64,000 bases of DNA from Holophagales bacterium (GTDB lineage: Bacteria; Acidobacteriota; Thermoanaerobaculia; Multivoradales; Multivoraceae), in NCBI GenBank assembly GCA_009845425.1, contig VXZQ01000014.1, forward strand, positions 271,783-335,782, written 5' to 3'. The position numbers and the translations under genes are program-made. Each line of letters starts with the position of its first letter. Position 1 is the first letter of the stretch. The notes below the pieces were generated by a model. The model was given only the letters and a program-made list of their open reading frames with translations, was not told the origin of the DNA and searched no databases. This document shows positions 8,349 through 19,100 of this stretch, one piece after another.

Positions 8349-10547
8349 CTAGAAGAAGTCGTAATCCAGGGTCAGGCTGACCGTGCGGGGCTTGCCGACA
8401 AGCCAGGTATTGGGCCAGTAGTACGCGGAAACGGCGTAGAGTTCGTCGAACACGTTGTCGACGCGCATGGCGACGGAAAGGTCCTCATTGAAGCGCCAGC
8501 GTGCTGAGGCGTCAACGACCGTGTACGAGGGAATCGGGTTGTCAGGATGTGCACGCTCGCCGACATAGCGGGCGTCAGCCGAGAACTGCAGCTTCCCGAG
8601 AGGAGCCCAGACGAGACCCAGGTTGAAGGTTTCTTCAGGCACCTCTCTCGGTGTCTCGCCGGTGTCCGTTTCCGCATCCAGAAGGACCCCGGTGGCTGTC
8701 AACGTCACGGCATCGGCCAGCGCCGCTGTGAGGCTGAACTCAACACCCTGGGAGGTCTGCTCCGGGATGACGATCACGTCCTCCGGGTTGAGGGAACTCG
8801 GATCGTCTTCAATCAGGTTGTTCTTGACGATGTCGAACAGGGCCGCGCTCCAGGACAGACGCCTGTCCAGGAGTTGTTGCTTGATGCCGACTTCGACCTG
8901 CTCGCTCCTGATGAAATCCACTTCCCGATTCCTGGCCGTGGTCTGCACGATACTGTTGCTCGGGTGGGTCGCGCCCGTGGTGTACTGGCCGTAGAGCACG
9001 GTATCGTCGCGCAGGTCAAGGGTCAGTCCCGCCCGGCCCGTCAGGGCGTCCACGTTCTGGTCGAAGATCGGCGGATTGCTCACATCTTCGTAGTCCGTCT
9101 CGACATCCTCGTGGCGCAAGCCCAGGACGAGCGTCAGTGATCTGGTGAGGCCAATCTGGCTCTCGGCGAACACCGCGAGCTGGGCGACGTCGGAGATGAT
9201 CTCCGTTCGGTCCTGCGCGTCGGTGATGTCCGAGAACGCGCCGGGGTTGAAGTCGAAGGCGTTGACGACGTCGAAGTCATTGTTCCAGTCGACACCATTG
9301 GGGTTCGCACCGCCGAAGTTGGTCGCCCGCGCGAAGGTGAGGTCGTTGATCTCGAAGCCTGCCGAGGTCTTGACCTGGCGCCTGTCATTCCCGGTATCGA
9401 GCACGAAGTTGGTGCGGAATCCGTCGTGCTCGATGTCATGGGCGATGACCAGGGGTGAGGACCGGTTCACCGTGGCTGAGGGCCGGTCGTACTGGAAGTA
9501 GTCGAGCGTCTTCCAGAAACGATCGCTGGTGAGCCGGTACAACTCCGACTGCATGGACAGGCGTTCACTGATGTTCCAGTCGGCTCTGAGGCGGGCAACC
9601 CCATCCTCGTAGCGGACCCGCCCGTCCGTGACATCGAAGTTGCTCTCGATCAACTCGGTTGGGAAGGCCCCGTCGACGAGTGGCGTCCCGAAGTACCGCA
9701 TGGGTTCCTGGTCGCCGTGATCGTACCGGCCTGTCAGCGAGAAGTCGTCGGTGACTTGCCACAGGAGCGAGGCGGAGATCATCTCGGTCTTGCTGTCACC
9801 CCTGTCCACCCAGTTGTCGGACTGGTTGTTGCTGTAGTCGAGCCGGTAGGCGACGTTGTTGGTGAGGCCGCCGGTCAGCCCGAGTCCGAGAAAACGGGTG
9901 TCATTCTCGCCGACAGATACCCGCAGGTCGCCACTTGGGTCCTGCTGGGGTCGCTTGGGGATGACGTTGTACGCGCCACCGATGCCGCCTTCACCGTAGA
10001 GCACGGAGGCAGGGCCCTTCAATACCTCGATGCGCTCGACGCCCCAGGTGTCGAAGGGGAAGGTGAGCGTGTTGAATGCGTTGTAGTAGTTCGTGCCGTC
10101 GAACATCTTGGTGACAGTGCCCTGACCACGAAAGCCCCTGGCGGCGATGTTCTGGCTTCCATTGCCGGGGTGTCCATCGTTGGTGAAGCCGGCGGAGCGG
10201 GTGACGGCCTCCATCACGCTCGTGTCCAGGCGTTCACGGATGGTGTCGCCGTCTATGATGTCCACTGTTGCCGGTGTCTCCATGACGGTCAGTTGCAGCC
10301 GGCTGCCTGTCGTGCTGGCAGGGTTGACTGCCTTGCCATAGACCGTGATCCGATCGGTCACCGTGGTTTCGTCCTGGGGTTCACCGTCGGCGTTGGAATC
10401 GACTGCGCCGGCCTGTTCACCCTCGCTCGCTCTCTGGAGAGACGCGGTGTTGTCCTCGGCATCCAGGCCTGCGGTTGTAGCCAGAACAGCGAGCAGGAGC
10501 GCCGGGAATAGCTGAAACGGGTTGAGTGGATTGTCCTTGTATTGCAT
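8349..10547 (-). CDS. TonB-dependent siderophore/metallophore receptor
   Basis: 732 aa outer-membrane barrel. It has a signal peptide (LFPALLLAVLATTAGLDA), a likely TonB-box region TVTDRITVYGK, a plug domain (ETPATVDIIDGDTIRE, GVERIEVLKGPASVLYGEGG) and a 22-strand-type barrel ending in YDFF with a terminal aromatic residue. The motif IEVLKGPASVLYG is characteristic of FhuA/FpvA-type siderophore receptors. It precedes the PepSY protein on the same strand and follows the zinc-linked operon after a 102-base gap, so it may serve iron or another metal chelate. No separate operator was recognised in the gap. Confidence 0.9.
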   Translation of the reverse strand: MQYKDNPLNPFQLFPALLLAVLATTAGLDAEDNTASLQRASEGEQAGAVDSNADGEPQDETTVTDRITVYGKAVNPASTTGSRLQLTVMETPATVDIIDGDTIRERLDTSVMEAVTRSAGFTNDGHPGNGSQNIAARGFRGQGTVTKMFDGTNYYNAFNTLTFPFDTWGVERIEVLKGPASVLYGEGGIGGAYNVIPKRPQQDPSGDLRVSVGENDTRFLGLGLTGGLTNNVAYRLDYSNNQSDNWVDRGDSKTEMISASLLWQVTDDFSLTGRYDHGDQEPMRYFGTPLVDGAFPTELIESNFDVTDGRVRYEDGVARLRADWNISERLSMQSELYRLTSDRFWKTLDYFQYDRPSATVNRSSPLVIAHDIEHDGFRTNFVLDTGNDRRQVKTSAGFEINDLTFARATNFGGANPNGVDWNNDFDVVNAFDFNPGAFSDITDAQDRTEIISDVAQLAVFAESQIGLTRSLTLVLGLRHEDVETDYEDVSNPPIFDQNVDALTGRAGLTLDLRDDTVLYGQYTTGATHPSNSIVQTTARNREVDFIRSEQVEVGIKQQLLDRRLSWSAALFDIVKNNLIEDDPSSLNPEDVIVIPEQTSQGVEFSLTAALADAVTLTATGVLLDAETDTGETPREVPEETFNLGLVWAPLGKLQFSADARYVGERAHPDNPIPSYTVVDASARWRFNEDLSVAMRVDNVFDELYAVSAYYWPNTWLVGKPRTVSLTLDYDFF

Positions 10548-10649
10548 GGGTCTTTCTCCTGTGATCCAAAATTCATGGTGTCGCCGGCGAGGCCGACGCT
10601 GAGTGATTGCTGCGGCGGTTGAGCTGCGAGGTGGAGTTCGGGGCCTTGT

Positions 10650-11690
10650 TCAGCCGACTCGCCAGGCCGTCGCGCGGCCTTGTGCGTCGAGCGCGGCAAG
10701 CGCGCGTCCATCTGGTCGCCAGTACACGGCGCCGACAACGTCCGCGACAGGCGCGATTCCTACTGGATCGCCTTGTCCGTTGCGCCCAAGGGACCACACG
10801 ACGACCGCGCCGTCGCGAGCTCCGGAGGCGAGGCGCCTCCCTCCGCGAGCGAAGGCGAGCGTTGTAACGGTCTGAAAGTGAAGTTCCAGAACACCGGGCC
10901 GTGTGCCTTCGGGGCCGTTTCCCTGGAAGCTCCAGACCGTCACCGCGTCGCCTCCGCCAGTCGCCAGGAGTGTGCCTGTGTCATTGAAGGCCAGGGCGGA
11001 CGGTTTGCCGGGATAGCCCGACATCATCGAGTCCTGCTCCGTGGAACGACGCCAGAAGTGCACCGAGTTGTCCTGACTGCCGCAGGCCACGATGTCGCCG
11101 TCCGGGCTCAGTACCATCGACACCAGGGAGCCTTTCCACTCCAGCTTCTGGCGAACCGTCCCGGTGGACGCGTCGAAGAACGTCACCCGGCCGTAGCAGG
11201 CCGTCGCCAGTTCCTCCGCGCTGGACCACGCGACCGCGCTGACGGTGCTGGGATGAGCGTGGAATCGCCGGATCTCGGTTCCATCGGCGCCGTACGCGTG
11301 GACCTCCCGGGAGCAGGAGGCGGCCAGGCGCTGGCCGTCCGGCGACCACGCCACGTTCTCCACCCAACCGCTTCCGACGTCGATAGCGTGGTCGACCCGA
11401 CCATCGGCGGCACTCCAGACCAGGACTCGGCCATCCTGGCCGGCCGTTGCGAACGCGGCTCGGTTCGGCTGCATTGCCAGCGCGAGCACTCCACCTTCAT
11501 GGGCTTCGCGCTGCGCCCAGATGGTGGCGCCGGACTTGCCGTCGAACGCGTAGACGCCACCCGCGGCATCTCCGACCACCAGCGCCTCACCGCGCGGGGT
11601 CCACCCACCGGCGATGGCGTAGTCACCGACCTCCGCTGACCAGCCCGGGCGAAGGACACCCTTCGGACTGCCGCCATTCAGATCAGGCAT
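10650..11690 (-). CDS. Cytoplasmic WD40 beta-propeller protein linked to cobW
   Basis: 346 aa with no signal peptide. At least six WD40-like repeats are visible, for example [45 protein letters not shown] and [16 protein letters not shown], giving a probable seven-bladed propeller. Its start overlaps the end of the cobW gene by 13 bases, so it is the last gene of the zur-cbiM-cbiQO-cobW operon. WD40 proteins next to COG0523 GTPases occur in other bacteria (from memory, not checked), and a scaffold or target for the metallochaperone is a reasonable inference. No catalytic residues are expected. Confidence 0.85.
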   Translation of the reverse strand: MPDLNGGSPKGVLRPGWSAEVGDYAIAGGWTPRGEALVVGDAAGGVYAFDGKSGATIWAQREAHEGGVLALAMQPNRAAFATAGQDGRVLVWSAADGRVDHAIDVGSGWVENVAWSPDGQRLAASCSREVHAYGADGTEIRRFHAHPSTVSAVAWSSAEELATACYGRVTFFDASTGTVRQKLEWKGSLVSMVLSPDGDIVACGSQDNSVHFWRRSTEQDSMMSGYPGKPSALAFNDTGTLLATGGGDAVTVWSFQGNGPEGTRPGVLELHFQTVTTLAFARGGRRLASGARDGAVVVWSLGRNGQGDPVGIAPVADVVGAVYWRPDGRALAALDAQGRATAWRVG

Positions 11691-13033
11691 GCCTCGAATC
11701 CCAGCCGTATCGAGCGCTCGTCGAGGTTGCGGCCAATGAAGATGAGCTGATTGCGGCGGGGCGTGTCACCCCATGGACGATCCGGCTGTCCGTCGAAGAG
11801 CATGTGAACCCCCTGGAAGACGAAGCGACGCGCCTCACCCGCGAGGCTGATGAACCCCTTCATACGGAAGATGTCCACCCCGCGTTCACGGAGGAGTTCG
11901 CCAAGCCACGCGTTGAGCCTGGCGGGGTCGACGTCGCCCTCCGTCTCGATCGCGATCGAGCCCACTTCGTCGTCGTGCTCGTGCTGTGCGACCCAGGTTC
12001 GCTCGACCTCGGCGGGAACCGCTCCGTTGACGTGGGGGGCGCCGTTCGTCAGTTGGAGGTCGAACTCCTCCGCGGTGTGCTGGGCGTAGAGGCCCACCCT
12101 CGCCTGCGTATCGACTTCCAGGAAGAACGACTTGCGTCCCGGGAAGTCAAGCAGGAGGTTCAGGTGCTTTCCGACCGGAATCTCGTCCCCCGGACGAATG
12201 TCATCCGCGGGTTCGGCGTACCGACGTACACACCACTCCGCACCTTCACGAAGTGCGGAGTCATCCGTGCCCTGGTCCGGCACGATGACGAGAGACATCG
12301 CCGGATCAGGTCCCTCGGCCAGGCTGAGTTCGTAGCGGCCGGTGTCGAGCGAGTAGACGCCGGTCCATTCGAACGGGTACTCCGGCTCGAGAAAAGTGGG
12401 ACGACGCTCGAGCGCCTGGTCCAGGTCGAAGGCGGCGAGGTTGAGCACCGTCTCGACGGAGACGTCCGCCATCTCGCTGCGGATGACTCGCGCCATCCGG
12501 TTCATGTCCCGGAGCCGGACCTCGATCTTGTCGAGCGCGTCGTCGACGACGAGATCCGTCTTGTTGAGAACGAGGACATCCGCGAACGCGACCTGTTCCG
12601 TGCTCTCGTCGCTTCGGCCGAGCTGCTGCTCGATGTGTGCAGCGTCGACGAGCGTGACGATCCCGTCCAGCTCGAACTCCGCGCGAATCTCGTCGTCCAT
12701 GAAGAAGGTCTGGGCCACCGGACCGGGATCCGCGAGCCCCGTGGTTTCCACCAGCACGTAGTCGAACTTGTCCCTGCGCTTCATGAGGTTGCCAAGCACG
12801 CGAATCAGGTCTCCGCGCACCGTGCAGCAGATGCAGCCGTTCGACATCTCGAAGATCTCCTCGTCAGCGTTGATGACGAGCGCCTGGTCGATGCCGACCT
12901 CTCCGAACTCATTTTCGATCACGGCGATGCGTTTGCCGTGTTCCTCCCTCAGGATCCGGTTCAGCAGGGTCGTCTTGCCGGAGCCGAGGAAGCCGGTGAG
13001 GATCGTGACAGGGATCTTCCGGGGTGCGTTCAT
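11678..13033 (-). CDS. COG0523 / CobW-family G3E GTPase, putative zinc metallochaperone
   Basis: 451 aa. G-motifs: Walker [14 protein letters not shown] at the N-terminus, the invariant metal motif CICC ([13 protein letters not shown]), Walker B/G3 [10 protein letters not shown] and NKTDLV. The C-terminal half contains a CobW_C-type domain ([22 protein letters not shown]). It is longer than the usual 320-400 aa, with an added middle region (residues about 220-330). The family delivers or inserts metals; subgroups near zur act in zinc starvation. The operon here starts with a Fur-family regulator and a CbiM-type transporter, which supports zinc rather than cobalamin use. The ATG follows GGAGG. 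Confidence 0.88.
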   Translation of the reverse strand: MNAPRKIPVTILTGFLGSGKTTLLNRILREEHGKRIAVIENEFGEVGIDQALVINADEEIFEMSNGCICCTVRGDLIRVLGNLMKRRDKFDYVLVETTGLADPGPVAQTFFMDDEIRAEFELDGIVTLVDAAHIEQQLGRSDESTEQVAFADVLVLNKTDLVVDDALDKIEVRLRDMNRMARVIRSEMADVSVETVLNLAAFDLDQALERRPTFLEPEYPFEWTGVYSLDTGRYELSLAEGPDPAMSLVIVPDQGTDDSALREGAEWCVRRYAEPADDIRPGDEIPVGKHLNLLLDFPGRKSFFLEVDTQARVGLYAQHTAEEFDLQLTNGAPHVNGAVPAEVERTWVAQHEHDDEVGSIAIETEGDVDPARLNAWLGELLRERGVDIFRMKGFISLAGEARRFVFQGVHMLFDGQPDRPWGDTPRRNQLIFIGRNLDERSIRLGFEACLI

Positions 13034-14390
13034 CTAGTCCTCCATGGATTTCTTTTCGGACGGCGAGACCAGCCTGGATCAGCCACGGCTTCGACAGCCC
13101 TTCTGCCGTAGACCCGTCGAAGAGCACCCGCCGGTCTCGCAGCAGGATGACGCGCGTTGCCTGGGCTGGCAGTGAGTGAAGACAGTGGGTTGCCCAGACG
13201 CACGTAGCGTTCGTTCGGCGAACGGCCTCGGCAACGAGCGTGCGCAGCTCAAGGGCCGCGACGGGATCGAGCCCGGCCGTGGGCTCGTCGAGGAGCAGCA
13301 ACTCGGGCTCGAGCACGAGGAGGCCTGCAAGCGCAACGCGGCGCTGCTCCCCGAAACTGAGCTGATGACACGGACGCTGCAGCAGATCGTCGATGCGCAA
13401 GGCCATCGCCACCTCGCGGGATCGACATCGCGCCTCCTCTGGCGCAACGCCACGGCGAAGCAGGCCCCAGGCGATGTCCTCGGCAACCGTGCTTGCGATG
13501 AAGTGGTGCTCCGGGTTCTGGCCGAGAAGGGCCACGCGTCCGTGGAGCCGGTCGCGGAGCGTCGTATCGGGCGACACCCGGTTTCCCATGCGCGTCATCG
13601 TTCCTTGCGCGGGTCCGTCGAGCCCCGCGAGCAGGCGCAGCAAGCTCGACTTCCCGGCCCCACTTGGTCCGAGCACGAGCAGCCACTCTGTTCTCTCGAG
13701 GCGAAGTTCGAGCTGCTGAAGCACGAGGTGCCCACCGCGTTCGACGTCGATGGCATCGAGGTGGACGCCGTCATGAGGCCGAGCGTCTTCGCTGGAGGCA
13801 CTACGCAGCAGTGCGTTCTCCTCGGAGCGTTCGAGGCGCGTGAAGGCGTGCAGGGCGCCTTCGCCGACCAGCGGTCCCCAGGCGGCGACAGGCAAGCGCG
13901 GTGACCCCAGGCGGACACGGGCCGCGTCACGCCGCTGGACCCACTCACGCTGGGCGAGAACACCGTGCATGAGCGCGTGGTCGAGGCTGGCCACGACGCC
14001 CTCGGGAGTCCGAATCCGAAGCAGCAATTGTCGCAGCGACGCCCAGTCGACCTGAGTGCCCAGCCAGAGGATCCAGGTGGCGCCGCACAGGACCCTGGCG
14101 CCTGTTTGGACGATGACGTCCGTGTTGGCATCCAGGGCGACCCCGCCGAGCAGTGCCAGCGCCACGACCGCCAGGGTCCACGCGAGGGCAGGCTTGATCC
14201 TCCGGCGTCCATGGGCATGTGCGACCAGCAGAAGCACCGCGCCGATCCCGGAGCCGGTCAGGGAGAGGGCGGTACTGTGCGCGCCTGCGTTGACGATCAG
14301 CACGCTGCCAGTCAGCGCGATACCCAATGGCGCAACCCATGGGGGCTGAGGGCGCTCGAAGAACAGGGAGTGTTCAGCGTGGAAGTGCAT
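12909..14390 (-). CDS. EcfT-EcfA (CbiQ-CbiO) fusion of an ECF metal transporter
   Basis: 493 aa. Residues 1-190 are membrane helices ([35 protein letters not shown]) plus coupling-helix-like segments [20 protein letters not shown] and [15 protein letters not shown], as in CbiQ/EcfT. Residues about 210-440 are an ABC ATPase: Walker [13 protein letters not shown]-loop GQNPEHH, signature [13 protein letters not shown] and Walker [14 protein letters not shown]. It overlaps cbiM by 17 bases. The 3' end is odd: the frame runs 125 bases into cobW, where it is only an out-of-frame reading of the P-loop region. Both other frames would stop at the cobW start codon, so a frameshift is possible. Confidence 0.8.
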   Translation of the reverse strand: MHFHAEHSLFFERPQPPWVAPLGIALTGSVLIVNAGAHSTALSLTGSGIGAVLLLVAHAHGRRRIKPALAWTLAVVALALLGGVALDANTDVIVQTGARVLCGATWILWLGTQVDWASLRQLLLRIRTPEGVVASLDHALMHGVLAQREWVQRRDAARVRLGSPRLPVAAWGPLVGEGALHAFTRLERSEENALLRSASSEDARPHDGVHLDAIDVERGGHLVLQQLELRLERTEWLLVLGPSGAGKSSLLRLLAGLDGPAQGTMTRMGNRVSPDTTLRDRLHGRVALLGQNPEHHFIASTVAEDIAWGLLRRGVAPEEARCRSREVAMALRIDDLLQRPCHQLSFGEQRRVALAGLLVLEPELLLLDEPTAGLDPVAALELRTLVAEAVRRTNATCVWATHCLHSLPAQATRVILLRDRRVLFDGSTAEGLSKPWLIQAGLAVRKEIHGGLDERTPEDPCHDPHRLPRLRQDDPAEPDPEGGTRQTHRRDRK

Positions 14391-15297
14391 CTCGCCGTCT
14401 TCCGAGAAGTCGTTCCCAGCTGCGCCCCGCGACGAATCCCAGCCCGAAGAGGATGAGGACGGACATCGCGAGCCCGACCTCCCCCTGGCTCAGGTCCACG
14501 ATGCTCCCTGTGGGCGGTCGCCCCGCCCCTTCCGCGGTCGCACCGAACACGGTTCCGTCGACACCTTCATAGGCACATCCCGACAGGCCGAGCAGGAGCA
14601 GGAGGCCGACGGACGCAACGGGCGCGGACAGGGTGCGAGAGCCTTCTCTCAGCGAGTTCGGCAGGAGGTACGGCCGGCGTGTGGCCAACAGCCGTACGAT
14701 GCCGACGGAGGCGACGGCTTCAAGCACCGCCAGGGGGATCTGGATCGGAGCCAACCCGATCAGCACCGCGCCGAAGGTCGTTGCAGGCGCCGCCACATCG
14801 GACAACGCCGCAGCGAGCACCACGGCGTCCGCCACGTACACACTCAGGCCACCGACGCCGCATGCAAGACCTAGGCTGAGAACCCCGTGGACACCGAGCC
14901 GGCGGAGCAAGGCCCAGAGCCCAACGGTCGTCAGAGGCCCCAGCAGTCCGAGGGTAAGGATGTTGACCCCCAGAGTCGTCAGCCCACCGTGAGCGAAGAA
15001 GACCGCCTGCAGCAGGAGCACGAAGAACGTGGGCCACACGATGCGGGGAACGCCGACGATCAGGGCGAGCACCGGCGTAAGGCAGATGTGGCTGGTTACG
15101 CCTGCGACGGGAACCGGCAGTGGCAGCAGAGTGCCGGCGAAGAGCAGGCTCGTGGCGCCCGCCATGATGACCGTGGAGGACGGTTTCTCGCGTCGCGTTC
15201 GTTGCTCATCACGAAGGCTCCAGACCACGGCGGGTGCGGCCAGGGCACTCCAGGTCACAGCATGGCTCAGCGGTAGCACGCCTTCCGCCAGGTGCAT
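14374..15297 (-). CDS. CbiM-type S component of an ECF divalent-metal transporter, with CbiN/PDGLE-like tail
   Basis: 307 aa integral membrane protein. It begins MHLAEGVLPLSHA, matching the CbiM/NikM N-terminus in which His2 binds the metal. Helices follow with the conserved segment GVTSHICLTPVLALIVG. After about residue 225 there is an extra helix, a short extracytoplasmic part (GCAYEGVDGTVFGATAEG) and a final helix (LAMSVLILFGLGFVAGRSW), resembling a fused CbiN or PDGLE domain. It lies 27 bases after zur and overlaps the EcfT-EcfA fusion. The family transports Co or Ni; the zur context suggests zinc here, which is inference. Confidence 0.82.
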   Translation of the reverse strand: MHLAEGVLPLSHAVTWSALAAPAVVWSLRDEQRTRREKPSSTVIMAGATSLLFAGTLLPLPVPVAGVTSHICLTPVLALIVGVPRIVWPTFFVLLLQAVFFAHGGLTTLGVNILTLGLLGPLTTVGLWALLRRLGVHGVLSLGLACGVGGLSVYVADAVVLAAALSDVAAPATTFGAVLIGLAPIQIPLAVLEAVASVGIVRLLATRRPYLLPNSLREGSRTLSAPVASVGLLLLLGLSGCAYEGVDGTVFGATAEGAGRPPTGSIVDLSQGEVGLAMSVLILFGLGFVAGRSWERLLGRRRDALPR

Positions 15298-15324
15298 CAG
15301 CGCTCTCCCCGGCGTGGGCGGCCG

Positions 15325-15693
15325 TCATGCCGCATTGCCACACGCATCGCAGGTTCCGAGCAGGACCACTTCGTGTCCCGTCAACTGAAACCCGTCGGGG
15401 ACCAGGGACTCGAGGCCGTCGACGCAGCCGTAGAGGTCGAACGCGTGGTCGCAGGTCGAGCAAAGAAAGTAGTGGTGATGCTCGCGGTCCTTGGGCTCGT
15501 ACCGAACGCCGCCGCCCAACAGCTCGACCGACTCCAGCATGCCTTCCTCGACACCCCGTTGGAGGGCGCGGTAGACCGTGGCGAGACCGACACCCGTTCC
15601 GCTCAGGCGGCTCCACAGTTCCCTGGCGGATAGGGGGCCGTCCGCCTCGGCAAGGGCTCGCAGGACGGTCAGTTGCTGCTTGGCTCTCTCCAT
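15325..15693 (-). CDS. zur: Fur-family metal regulator, probably Zur
   Basis: 122 aa, slightly shorter than typical Fur/Zur. The winged-helix part contains LSARELWSRL and VGLATVYRALQ (recognition helix). The metal and dimer part contains the His cluster EHHHYFLCSTCDHAFDL and two CxxC pairs (CSTC and CDAC) for the structural zinc. It is the first gene of an operon with a CbiM-type transporter and a COG0523 GTPase, a combination typical of Zur regulons, so Zur is favoured over Fur or Nur. A 21-bp imperfect palindrome immediately before the start suggests autoregulation. Confidence 0.82.
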   Translation of the reverse strand: MERAKQQLTVLRALAEADGPLSARELWSRLSGTGVGLATVYRALQRGVEEGMLESVELLGGGVRYEPKDREHHHYFLCSTCDHAFDLYGCVDGLESLVPDGFQLTGHEVVLLGTCDACGNAA

Positions 15694-15701
15694 GGAGAGA
15701 T

Positions 15702-15722
15702 GATATTCGATTCTCAGTTATC
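15702..15722. promoter_or_regulatory. Candidate Zur/Fur operator before zur
   Basis: A 21-bp AT-richer imperfect inverted repeat, GATA at one end and TATC at the other, with matching interior G/A positions, sits 8 bases upstream of the zur start in an otherwise GC-rich region. The length and edges match Fur-family boxes. It lies inside the 3' end of the small reading frame at 15714-16049. Confidence 0.45.
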
Positions 15723-16049
15723 TGCAAGCCTTCTGTCGGCACGGGAACCTAGGTGCGCTGAGCCACGCCCCGCGAGGCCCGGCAGGTGCTGAAGGAACGC
15801 GGCTGGCGCGAACATCAGTGCCTCCATCCGGATCACCGGAACCGGTGACAGCACCCACGGGCTGTCCAGGAACCGCTCCGGCTCGTCCACCCAGGCCGGC
15901 TGCTCATGCCCGTGAAGTCTCGCCAGGTGCTCCACCATCGCGGCCAGGAGGGCGTCCCACTTCTTGTGCGTCAGCGGCACGCGTTCCGCCAGTACCTTTC
16001 GCTGGTCGGCCGCGCTCAAGGCGAGAAACTCACGTGGCAGACCGCACAC
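15714..16049 (-). CDS. Small conserved-type hypothetical protein, possibly 5'-truncated
   Basis: 111 aa from GTG 16049; a TGA about 57 bases further upstream in frame leaves no better start. The segments WDALLAAMVEHLARLHG, PAWVDEPERFLDSPWVL and FAPAAFLQ resemble a family of small helical proteins I recall next to toxin-antitoxin or nucleotidyltransferase genes, but I cannot verify this. The N-terminus starts abruptly inside a helix-like segment, so it may be a remnant. It runs into the zur promoter region and ends 20 bases before the zur start. Confidence 0.45.
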   Translation of the reverse strand: MCGLPREFLALSAADQRKVLAERVPLTHKKWDALLAAMVEHLARLHGHEQPAWVDEPERFLDSPWVLSPVPVIRMEALMFAPAAFLQHLPGLAGRGSAHLGSRADRRLADN

Positions 16050-16146
16050 GATCCACCGTTGGATATCGCCTTCCGGCCAGCCTTCTTCGACCCCGACGAC
16101 CGTTCAGCGGCGACGGCAAGTGCCGCGTGGGTGAGCGCCTGTTCCG

Positions 16147-19100
16147 CTATCTTCCGGTCGATCCTCCCGTCGGGACACTGGTGCCGTTGTCGAGGCGCAC
16201 GAAGCGCACGGCGTCAGCCGCCACGACGTTGCCGGTCGTGTCGTTGCTCAGTTCCAGTTCCACGGTTCCAGGGGCGAGATCGAAGTCTCCTAGGACCGCC
16301 CAGCCGATGCCCGCGCCCTGGGCGTCGAAGTCGATGGGGCGCGAGTCGCCGCCGTTTCTGAGTTCCAGGTCGTAGGTGCCGAGGTACAGGCCGAAACTGG
16401 CGTTGACCTGGGCGCTGGGAGCGTCGCCGGGCGAACCGTCCCTGCCGGTAATCCGCACCTCGTGTCGGATCTCGACGGGCACGGGCAACAGCGAGGGCAC
16501 ATGGAGCTCGACCCGCCAGCGGCCGGCTTCTGGAAGCTCCGCCGTGTAGATGGCGCGCTGGCTCCCATCGCCCTTCGGGACGAGAGCGGTCGTCCGGCGG
16601 TAGCGCCCCCAACTCGACGGCTGTTCGTAACGTGACCAGGTGCTGGGAATGGCGGTGAAGAGATTGTAGACGGGCAGCCCCTGGTCGGTCTCCTCGACTG
16701 GTGAGAAGAACCCGGCGAGACCGCCCTGGAGCCGGACGCCGGAGGCCTCTGTTTCGTCCGTCACGACCGAGAAGCCGGGATCCAGGTCGTCGACAATGAT
16801 CGTGTACGCGCCGGCGTCGAGGAAGGCCGGCAGCCAGCCCGCGGGCCGGGTGCCTCGCAGCGGTTCGGCGTCCGACACGGACTCGTCGTCGACGGGTGGC
16901 AGCTCGACGGGGAACTCGCGCCGGTTCAGGGACAGGTACGGTGACGCGAGCATCGTTCCGGGCGGCAGGGAGGTGACGAGGCCGAACTCGACGCTCGTGT
17001 TGCCGGAGATCAGGACCGGCTCGCTTGAATCCCAGCGCGCGCCGCCGGGTCCCCGCACGGTATAGCGGAGCCGGAACACACCGGGCGCTGCCTCGCCGTT
17101 ACGGACAAACAGCCGGGTCTGGTACTGGGGCGTTCCCCGGTCATCGTCGGGTAGGCGCTTGAGTTCGGCGGGAGAGACGATGAAACCCGGCAGATCGGTC
17201 TGATGCAGGAAAGCGCCTACCAGGTCGGCCAGGTCCACGCCCGCCTCCTGGGCGGCACGGTCGAGATCGGCCGCGGTGAACGTCGCCCCCCGATGGTCGC
17301 GGAGGAGGTTGGCGATCATGGCGGCGGCTCGCTCCCGGCCGGCGCCGTCGAGAATGGCGGTGGCCAGGGCGGAGGTCTTCAGGTAGAGCGCGTTCACGGC
17401 TCGCTTCGGATCCTCCTCGACGTCCATGTCGGTAAGGGAGCTGCCTAGCACTGCGTCCCACACGCTGGGCCGGTCCGTGACGCTCCTGACGATGCCGCTG
17501 GCCATCGAGTCGCCGCCGCTCGCGAACTGGCCCGAGAAGAGTGCGTTGTCCAGGGTGTCCCAGATGAACCCGTTCGACATCACGCGGGCAATCGTCCAGC
17601 CGAACTCTCGGTCGAACAGATGAGCGGAGAAGTACGTCTCGCCGCCATTCACGAGCCGATTGACGAGGTGGTGGCAGAGGGCTTCGATAGCCAGAGCCTC
17701 CGGGCCGCGGGCGCCGGTCTGGTAGAGGAACAGATTGCGGATGCCACCCGCCTCCAGGTTGCCGCCGGAGTAGTCGTTGCGGAAGAACTGCTGGAGACCG
17801 TAGGCCTTGGCCCGCGCGAGGCCGCCTTCTTGGTCCTCGTACCGTTCCGGGTTGCGGAATCGGAACTCGAAGCGTGAGGTCGGCAGACTGCGTTCGCTGA
17901 CGAGCAGCATGCCGGCCGGTGCCCGCTCGGTGTCCATCCGCCAGCCGCCGCCGTAGGCGCGCAGCGTCCACGGGACTTCGACGAGGGTTAGTTGCCGATA
18001 CGGATACGGCATGCCCAGTTCGCGGGCTGTGGTGAAGCGGTCGGCGGCAACCGCCTCGATCTCCTTCCGGGCGTCGGCGAAGAAGTCGAGGTTCCGCAAG
18101 TGGCCGGGGTGGAACAGGAGTTCGACCTCGACGCCTTCCACTTCCGTTGTCCGGCGGTGGAATCGGCCGGCGACCATCACGACTTCCGGCACCGGACCTG
18201 CCGGCGCGAAGCGCTGTCCGTCGCCGTTCGGCTCCGCCTTCCCCGGCCCCGCCACGTTCCAGCCGGAGGGGGTTCGGACGTTCAGATCGAGCTCGAAGAA
18301 GTCACGGGGACGCTGACGTGGATCGTCCGTGCCGACCGATACACCGGGGCGGGGAAGCCACGCGATGGAGGAGGGGAGGGCGACGTAGTCGCGCTCGACG
18401 AAGCCGTTCAGGTTGCCCAGGATGGCGATCTGGGCGTCCTGCCACTCGATCGTGTTGAAGTCGACTGCCGAGTCGAGGTAGGCGAAGCGGAGGTCTGGCC
18501 GGCCGTGGGCGCGCACCTGGACGCCCGTCGCCTGACCGGAGGGCGTCGTCGGCCCGAGGTCGATGTCGAGCAGACCGTTGTCGTGGCTGAACGGGAGCGC
18601 CGCGCCGCTCGCGTCCCAGACGCCGTCCACTTCGAGACCCGGATTCAGGCTGAAGGTGGCCGCTGACCCGTTTCCGGGCAAGAAGTGCAACTCGACGTCA
18701 AGGGTCAGGCGCGCGCCGCGCTCGAGGTCGACCCTGCCGCGGATCGCCTGGAGGTCGACGACGGGATCCGCTCGACGTTGCTCGTGGGCGGCGCGCCAGA
18801 CCTCTCGCTCGCCGAGCTGGCTGGTGTTCCACATGACTGTCGTGAGAATCAGGGCGGCTCCCGCCACCAGCCCGGCGCCGCCAGCGGCGCCCCACAGCTG
18901 TCGTTTCACGTCGTCGAGCCGAGGATGAACGGCGATGGCAATCGCCAGGAGACCCATGGCGAGCAGGACGAAGCTGCCCCGGTTCACTAGGTTGGGGCCA
19001 GTCCAGATCTGGGGCGCCACGTCCGAGATGCTGCTGACGAAACCGCCGTTGAGAGCCACCGACGGCAGGATGTGGACCGGCACGCGGAAACTCAGGAACG

